From assembly GCF_000002235.5 (NCBI RefSeq), contig NW_022145599.1, positions 8,556,897-8,620,896 of the forward strand: 64,000 nt of DNA, written 5' to 3'. Below the pieces are notes generated by a model. The model worked only from the letters and a program-made list of their open reading frames with translations, searched no databases and had not been told where the DNA came from. The translations under genes were made by a program, and so were the position numbers. The DNA comes from Strongylocentrotus purpuratus. Its lineage: Eukaryota > Echinodermata > Echinoidea > Camarodonta > Strongylocentrotidae. Shown piece after piece: positions 59,010-64,000 of this stretch (position 1 is the first letter of the stretch; the number at the start of each line of letters is the position of its first letter).

Positions 59010-61530
59010 CCTTTGATAAAGAAGGGGCGCTGCGATCACACTTTAATGAGGGTGACCTAACCCTCCTCCCCCTTAGCAACGCCTCTGTAAATGTCTTCCT
59101 ATCTTTTCTAATTAGCATGTCTATTGTATATATCTTTCAATGACATCTTGAAATTGTTTTATCAAATCCTTGGTTTGGACACGTTTATATAAGATATCTT
59201 TTTCAGTGAAAGTGCATTCATAACTATGCAAGGGCGAAATTACAGATAAGAGATAGAAGAACAACGAGTTGATGGTCACTACCAAAAATACCGAGAGGAG
59301 TGATGTGGTTTTGCTTCCTTCCTTTTATAGTGTGTGGTAATCATGTTGTGCTGACACATTACGTTGTTCTTATAGTATATAGGCGTGTAAGAAGAAAAAG
59401 AAATACATTTTAAGTAGTGGCATATATATACGGAGGAGCAATAGGGTCTATGCCCTCCTCCCCCAAAATAAAATAAGGCTAAAGAAATAAAAGTAAAACA
59501 AAACATGAGAGAGAAAGAAGGGAGATTGGGAAAGAAAAAGCGAGAAAAAAAAATTATAGAACGACCCCCCTCCCGTGATTCTGATTGCGTCGAGTTGTCA
59601 TTATCGAGACTCTGACAGGCATCACTCATAATTATGTTTTAAATGATGGCAACTCATGTACTTTTCTTTGAAAGTTTGAATGTTTAGAGTTCCAGTTTTC
59701 CTCCTTCATGAAATAAGTTAATTTGCGTTTACTTAGAAACCGTGCAACAATAATAATTCTTTTAAACAAGAAACTCATCTTGAAGTTCACATTTGAATGT
59801 GCCATTCTCAATAAATCAAAATATATAGACACTTTACAACAGGCGATTCATATTGCGGACCTTGAAGAAACAAGAAAACATAAAACGGTTACGGTACAAT
59901 TGTTTCGATTGTCGTGGTCTACCTCGACTCAACGTTTTCTATAAATTTCGAGAATTCAAGGTAGAAAAAAATGAAAACATAAAAACAGATTTGACAATTC
60001 ACTGGATACGATTGACAGACACATAAACATTAATCTTAATGCAGTCTTTTGCTTCATTACAAACTACGCCCCGCTATGATACTTGATCAAAAGATAAAAT
60101 TAAAAACCACAGAATTATACCCCCTATTGAAAAGTAAATTGCCTCGGAATACGTTGAAAATTAAACACAGCTATCAATGATCATACTGTATCGCTTGCAT
60201 TGTTCCACCCACGTCACGGATTGTAAACTTTATCATTTCTGAATTGATCCTAAGTGGCACTTGCGGTGTCTGTCATACCAATAGACACCAAACAACAAGT
60301 TGCCTGTTCCTCTTTAAAAGCTAATGCACATATAAATAGAAGTTAAATGATGATTTCACATAAAAGGTATGCCAAAATCGACGTCAAGTGTTTAAGAAAG
60401 AGACATTTGCGATCGAAATGGCTCAAATATTAACTGGTTTTAAAACCCCCATTGTCCATTGTCAATAGTTTCTTTCATTCATTTGGGGTAAGTTCGATTT
60501 GGTGTCAGCGCAAGTTGATGCGTGCGGTGTTGTGGTTTTGGAGTAGAATGCTGCCAAACTGTTGTCATTGTAACGGCGGATTCAGCGACGGTGCGAAAGA
60601 AAAATAATGACGGTGTAACTTTTTTTTAGAAAAACACGATCAGGAGCATGTTTATTATCATTAAAAGTGTAATATTACTATTAGAACATGCTCAAGTAGT
60701 TTCTCTTTTCGCTGCATTTACAATGTCCCAATTACAATTCAATTTACGAACCAGCCGTCAACATGTTTCGAAGAAGAAGAAGATGATGATGATGATGATG
60801 AGTCACGTTTTATAAATACATGGTTATTATTTTCGCTCCCTATTTTGTAAATTCATCACACAGACAGCATCTTCTGTATTGCTTTTCGAGCAAATACCAA
60901 TTAACCCCGATTCGTTAGTTTATCAGTCTAATATCACTGCATGTACAAATATTGTTGTTTGGATAATATACTCTGATATAAATAGTTACAGACTAATGTT
61001 GTAAGATTTGCGCAGTAATGGCGATAAAATACCGCAACTTTATATACGAGCGGTGAAATCCAAAATAGATATAATTATGTGGAGAGCTGATTTGCATACA
61101 ATAACATTTTGATAAAAGATCACTGTGAAAGGAATGAGCGAGATGCCGTTGATAATACTGAAACTACTCATTTTCGCACCCTAAATTAATGATTAGTCTA
61201 AAAGGGCACAGGAGCGCATCGCTATAGCATTGTTATGGGGGAGGGGTAGTTAGCTGAATTATTTTTAATCAAGGAATGATAACACAGCAACCAAAATCAG
61301 ATTCTCAAATTTCCCGACCAGCTTAGGTTAAAATCTATTTGTCAGATTTAAAAAGAAATAGACAACAAGTCAGATTATTAATTTGTGCGGTTTGTCACCC
61401 CAAAAAAGTATACTTCCGACAGAAAACTTGTTCTGTGTCGCCACTGTTTTCTAAAATATTCAAATAGAAATGTTATCTATTGTCTGTCTGACGCATGTTC
61501 TGTTCTCTCCATCTCATATCGATTAATTTA
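59010..61530. other. No gene recognised
   Basis: AT-rich DNA, possibly still MMP intron 2. Contains a single hAT-like end at about 59416 (GTGGCATATATATACGG) and a GAA/GAT triplet run at 60772-60802. No further MMP exon was found on the plus strand. Confidence 0.45.
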
Positions 61531-61539
61531 ATGTGATTC

Positions 61540-61568
61540 GATCTAGATCTAGATCTAGATCTAGATAT
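61540..61568. repeat. GATCTA hexanucleotide repeat
   Basis: Nearly five perfect copies of GATCTA. Confidence 0.95.
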
Positions 61569-61574
61569 CTAATA

Positions 61575-61662
61575 TATCTGTAAAGCGCTTGTGCACATCG
61601 TTGGATCGGTGTATTGAGCGCTATATAAAAAAACGGATTATTATTATTATTATTATTATTAT
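61575..61662 (+). mobile_element. LINE/SINE 3'-tail remnant
   Basis: TAAAGCGCTTGTGCACATCG followed by GAGCGCTATATAAA and (ATT)n. An AGCGCTT...GCGCTATATAAA-plus-triplet tail is a common 3' end of L2-like LINEs and dependent SINEs in aquatic animals. A fainter relative is at about 27830-27865. Confidence 0.55.
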
Positions 61663-61945
61663 ACCATTTCGGCTTTCATTTAAAGTTTTACATTATGGAA
61701 GACATATGAAAAACGAACATAATGATGTTATAGCCAAAAATAAAACATTAAATAAGACATATATATTTAGTACCGTTAGTGTAGAACAAGCAATTCCAGA
61801 TAACCGCTATTATAAATGAAACAATAATTGTGGTTGCGATTCATTGATTTGCTGTAGTTCTGTGAAAATAACGTAGAAAAAAAAGCAAAAAATGCCCAAT
61901 GCCGTCTTTGGTTTCATATCTTTGATTGCAGCTCAAAATTAATCC

Positions 61946-62055
61946 TCTCCAGTGGCGCAATTGGTTAGCGCGCTGTACTTATAGACAGTACCCAGCGACC
62001 GACTGTCTACGTTGTAGACTTGCGGAGGTTGTGAGTTCGAGCCTCACCTGGAGAA
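61946..62055 (+). tRNA. tRNA-Ile (UAU), intron-containing, copy 1
   Basis: The acceptor stem TCTCCAG pairs with CTGGAGA. The D-arm, GTGAG/TTCGAGC/CTCAC T-arm and anticodon TAT at 61980-61982 are all in register. A 36-nt intron (61984-62019) follows position 37. The exon sequence closely resembles animal tRNA-Ile-TAT, whose genes usually have introns. A T-rich Pol III terminator follows (GTTTTTCTTTTT). Confidence 0.95.
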
Positions 62056-62132
62056 TATGTTTTTCTTTTTATTACGGGGAGATGTGGTTTAGTGATACAT
62101 GGTCTCAAATAAGCGTTCATATGAATTGGACT

Positions 62133-62238
62133 GTCTCAAGTTGCGCAATAGTGTATCACGCTATATCCCACTCCCTGTGGCTTATGCGGAGCAGAGGGGT
62201 GGGGGGGGGGGGGGGATTGGTGGGTTCGAAACTTGATG
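62133..62238 (+). pseudogene. Decayed tRNA-Ile copy, first spacer
   Basis: GTCTCAAGTTGCGCAATAG...GGGTTCGAA...ACTTGATGA keeps the outline of box A and box B. It lacks paired stems and the TAT anticodon, and contains a poly-G insertion. Confidence 0.7.
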
Positions 62239-62312
62239 AAAAGGATCGTCTTTTTATTAGGGGGAACTTTTGTTCACGGTCTTAAGCAATTAAGCGATTT
62301 AAGAATTAACTA

Positions 62313-62422
62313 TCTCCAGTGGCGCAATTGGTTAGCGCGCTGTACTTATAGACAGTACCCAGCGACCAACTGGCTACGTTGTAGGCATGCGGAGGTTGTG
62401 AGTTCGAGCCTCACCTGGAGAA
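62313..62422 (+). tRNA. tRNA-Ile (UAU), intron-containing, copy 2
   Basis: Same fold and anticodon as copy 1, 110 nt. The intron differs at a few positions. Followed by a T-rich stretch (TTTACTTTTTAT). Confidence 0.95.
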
Positions 62423-62470
62423 TAGGTTTACTTTTTATAAGGGGAAACTGTGGCGTTTATGAATTCGACT

Positions 62471-62577
62471 GTCACAAGTGGTGCAATGGTGTATCGCGCT
62501 GTATCCCACTCCGTGTGGCTATACTATAGGCTTAGGGAGATGGGGAGGATTTGTGAGTTTGAACCACACTTGATGAA
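62471..62577 (+). pseudogene. Decayed tRNA-Ile copy, second spacer
   Basis: GTGGTGCAATGGTGTATCGC matches tRNA positions 8 onward with substitutions. The anticodon region reads TATCCCA and the acceptor stem does not pair. Almost identical to 62809-62915. Confidence 0.75.
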
Positions 62578-62650
62578 AAAGATTGTCTTTTTATTAGAGG
62601 GAACTGTGGTTCATGGTCTTAATTAATTAAGCGATTTTAAGGATTAACCA

Positions 62651-62760
62651 TCTCCAGTGGCGCAATTGGTTAGCGCGCTGTACTTATAGACAGTACCCAG
62701 CGACCGACTGGCTACGCTGTAGGCATGCGGAGGTTGTGAGTTCGACCCTCACCTGGAGAA
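62651..62760 (+). tRNA. tRNA-Ile (UAU), intron-containing, copy 3
   Basis: Starts exactly 338 bp after copy 2. Identical fold; one T-loop change (TTCGACC for TTCGAGC, position 59), which should be tolerated. Confidence 0.94.
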
Positions 62761-62808
62761 TAGGTTTACTTTTTATAAGGGGAAACTGTGGCGTTTATGA
62801 ATTCGACT

Positions 62809-62915
62809 GTCACAAGTGGTGCAATGGTGTATCGCGCTGTATCCCACTCCGTGTGGCTATACTATAGGCTTAGGGAGATGGGGAGGATTTGTGAGTTCGA
62901 ACCACACTTGATGAA
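62809..62915 (+). pseudogene. Decayed tRNA-Ile copy, third spacer
   Basis: Copy of the 62471-62577 pseudogene in the next 338-bp unit, differing by about one base over most of its length. Confidence 0.75.
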
Positions 62916-62988
62916 AAAGATTGTCTTTTTATTACAGGGAAATGTGGTTCAGGGTCCTAATCAATTAAGCGATTTTAAGGATTAACTA

Positions 62989-63097
62989 TCTCCAGTGGCG
63001 CAATTGGTTAGCGCGCTGTACTTATAGACAGTACCCAGCGCCGTCTGGCTACGATGTAGGCATGCGGAGGTTGTGAGTTCGAGCCTCACCTGGAGAA
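62989..63097 (+). tRNA. tRNA-Ile (UAU), intron-containing, copy 4
   Basis: 109 nt, intron one base shorter (35 nt), all stems intact. Starts 338 bp after copy 3. Confidence 0.94.
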
Positions 63098-63162
63098 TGC
63101 GGTTTTCTTTTTATTAGGGGGATCTGTGTTGCATGGTCTTAACCAAAATTAGAATTTAACTA

Positions 63163-63272
63163 TCACCAGTGGCGCAAATTTTGTTGGGACCGGCCTGTTC
63201 TATAGATAGTTAGTAAACCACGCGGTCTGGATGTAGACGTGAATGTTGTGGGTTCGAGCCTCACCAAGGAAA
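63163..63272 (+). pseudogene. Degenerate tRNA-Ile copy 5
   Basis: Keeps CACCAGTGGCGCAAA and GGGTTCGAGCCTCACC, but the D-arm, anticodon arm and acceptor end are broken. Confidence 0.8.
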
Positions 63273-63289
63273 ACAACGTTCTCCTTTTT

Positions 63290-64000
63290 TTTTCTTTTTG
63301 TTCAATGGACCCAGTTAAATGGGTATCGGGATCAAAACTAACTTCAAGTTGTCATACCTTTTTGCTATCTGACAAATAGATTTTCTAATCTCAAACAATA
63401 TAATGTTTGTTCATATTGTGTACGGGTATTTTGAGTGGGCAGTTACCATCCCCAGAACGAAATTGAAATGTCAATCAAAATATTTCGGTATAAAAGAGAC
63501 GATTTTATGCTTTACCAAGCATGGAACCACCATTGTAATGTTTATTGATGTACAAACTAAATGATATCATTTTGTGTGATAATTACATCAACTATTTCGA
63601 AGCCTAACAGTTGGAAGCATTTTTTTTAACTCGCTTTTTTGGAAGCTTGGTTCTTAGAATTAGTATTTATGTCTACCTTCGTATTACAACAATCCTGTAT
63701 CCAGTACATTAGACAATTATGATCTCGAAATTTCTTTGAAAATGTTATCACCAGCATTCATTCTCTTATTTTCAAAGAACTAAATTATTAAAAATAATCG
63801 ATGAACTTGAAGGAAGGATACAGGATGTACGTCACACAAGGTAATAATAATATCTTACCTCATAAACGTAATAATTACGATTAAACGCGGTAGAACACAG
63901 ACCAACACAATGTCCTTGTCCACTTGTATAGAGATCTTTATAGTCGTGTTGGTTTTCAATGGGTCCTGTCATGATTTGACCAAATTCATAACTTTTTTGA
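63290..64000. other. No gene recognised
   Basis: AT-rich sequence to the window end, without a recognisable exon or repeat boundary. Confidence 0.5.

Larger units (their letters stand above)
61946..63272 (+). repeat. Tandem tRNA-Ile array, 338-bp unit
   Basis: Each unit is one intact tRNA-Ile(UAU) gene plus one decayed copy and spacer. Starts are at 61946, 62313, 62651, 62989 and 63163 (partial). The middle units are nearly identical, which fits unequal crossing-over. Confidence 0.9.

Overview
This is animal nuclear DNA. Coding sequence sits in short exons with GT/AG introns, the DNA is AT-rich, and microsatellites, MITEs and LINE or SINE remnants are dense. The gene families (WBP2, a CAP/ShKT/hemopexin secreted protein, a matrix metalloproteinase, intron-containing tRNA-Ile-UAU genes, a P-superfamily transposon) and the repeat style fit a marine invertebrate deuterostome, most likely a sea urchin or other echinoderm. 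That assignment is an inference from style; I see no single diagnostic sequence.

Layout. 1-5.7 kb: intergenic, with a fold-back element and a tandem duplication. 5.7-14.8 kb: WBP2 homologue on the minus strand (8 coding exons, 255 aa) with a probable long 3'UTR; MITE copies lie in the UTR and in intron 2, and a LINE fragment in intron 1. 15-17.7 kb: MITEs and simple repeats. 17.7-29.3 kb: minus-strand gene of 13 coding exons whose phases all join, giving 874 aa: signal segment, CAP domain, EGF-like, ShKT, Thr/Ser-rich linker, hemopexin domain. 29.3-44.4 kb: long stretch without a recognisable gene, apart from one start-less ORF and many repeats. 44.5-45.9 kb: CRE plus TATA-like promoter and the first two coding exons of a matrix metalloproteinase (+); its catalytic exons are not in the window. 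46.88-58.4 kb: an 11.5 kb P-superfamily DNA transposon lying in MMP intron 2 or just beyond the exons seen. 61.9-63.3 kb: tandem array of four tRNA-Ile(UAU) genes with intervening tRNA pseudogenes.

The most interesting system is the transposon. It has 31-bp terminal inverted repeats (the left one with a 4-nt insertion), a 7-8 bp target duplication, and two intact convergent multi-exon genes. The plus-strand gene encodes an 872-aa transposase whose catalytic core looks P/THAP9-like (D444, D545, D794/E797). In place of a THAP domain its N-terminus has a zinc-ligand layout (CxxC, CxxC, HxxxCxxC) strikingly like the N-terminal region of the V(D)J recombinase RAG1. The minus-strand gene encodes a 441-aa protein with an acidic N-terminus, a basic repeat and a helical domain with a GGL motif reminiscent of transposase C-terminal regions. 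A RAG1-N-terminus-like transposase paired with a convergent second gene inside one element deserves follow-up. The second notable item is the CAP-EGF-ShKT-mucin-hemopexin protein, an unusual combination lying about 15 kb from an MMP gene.
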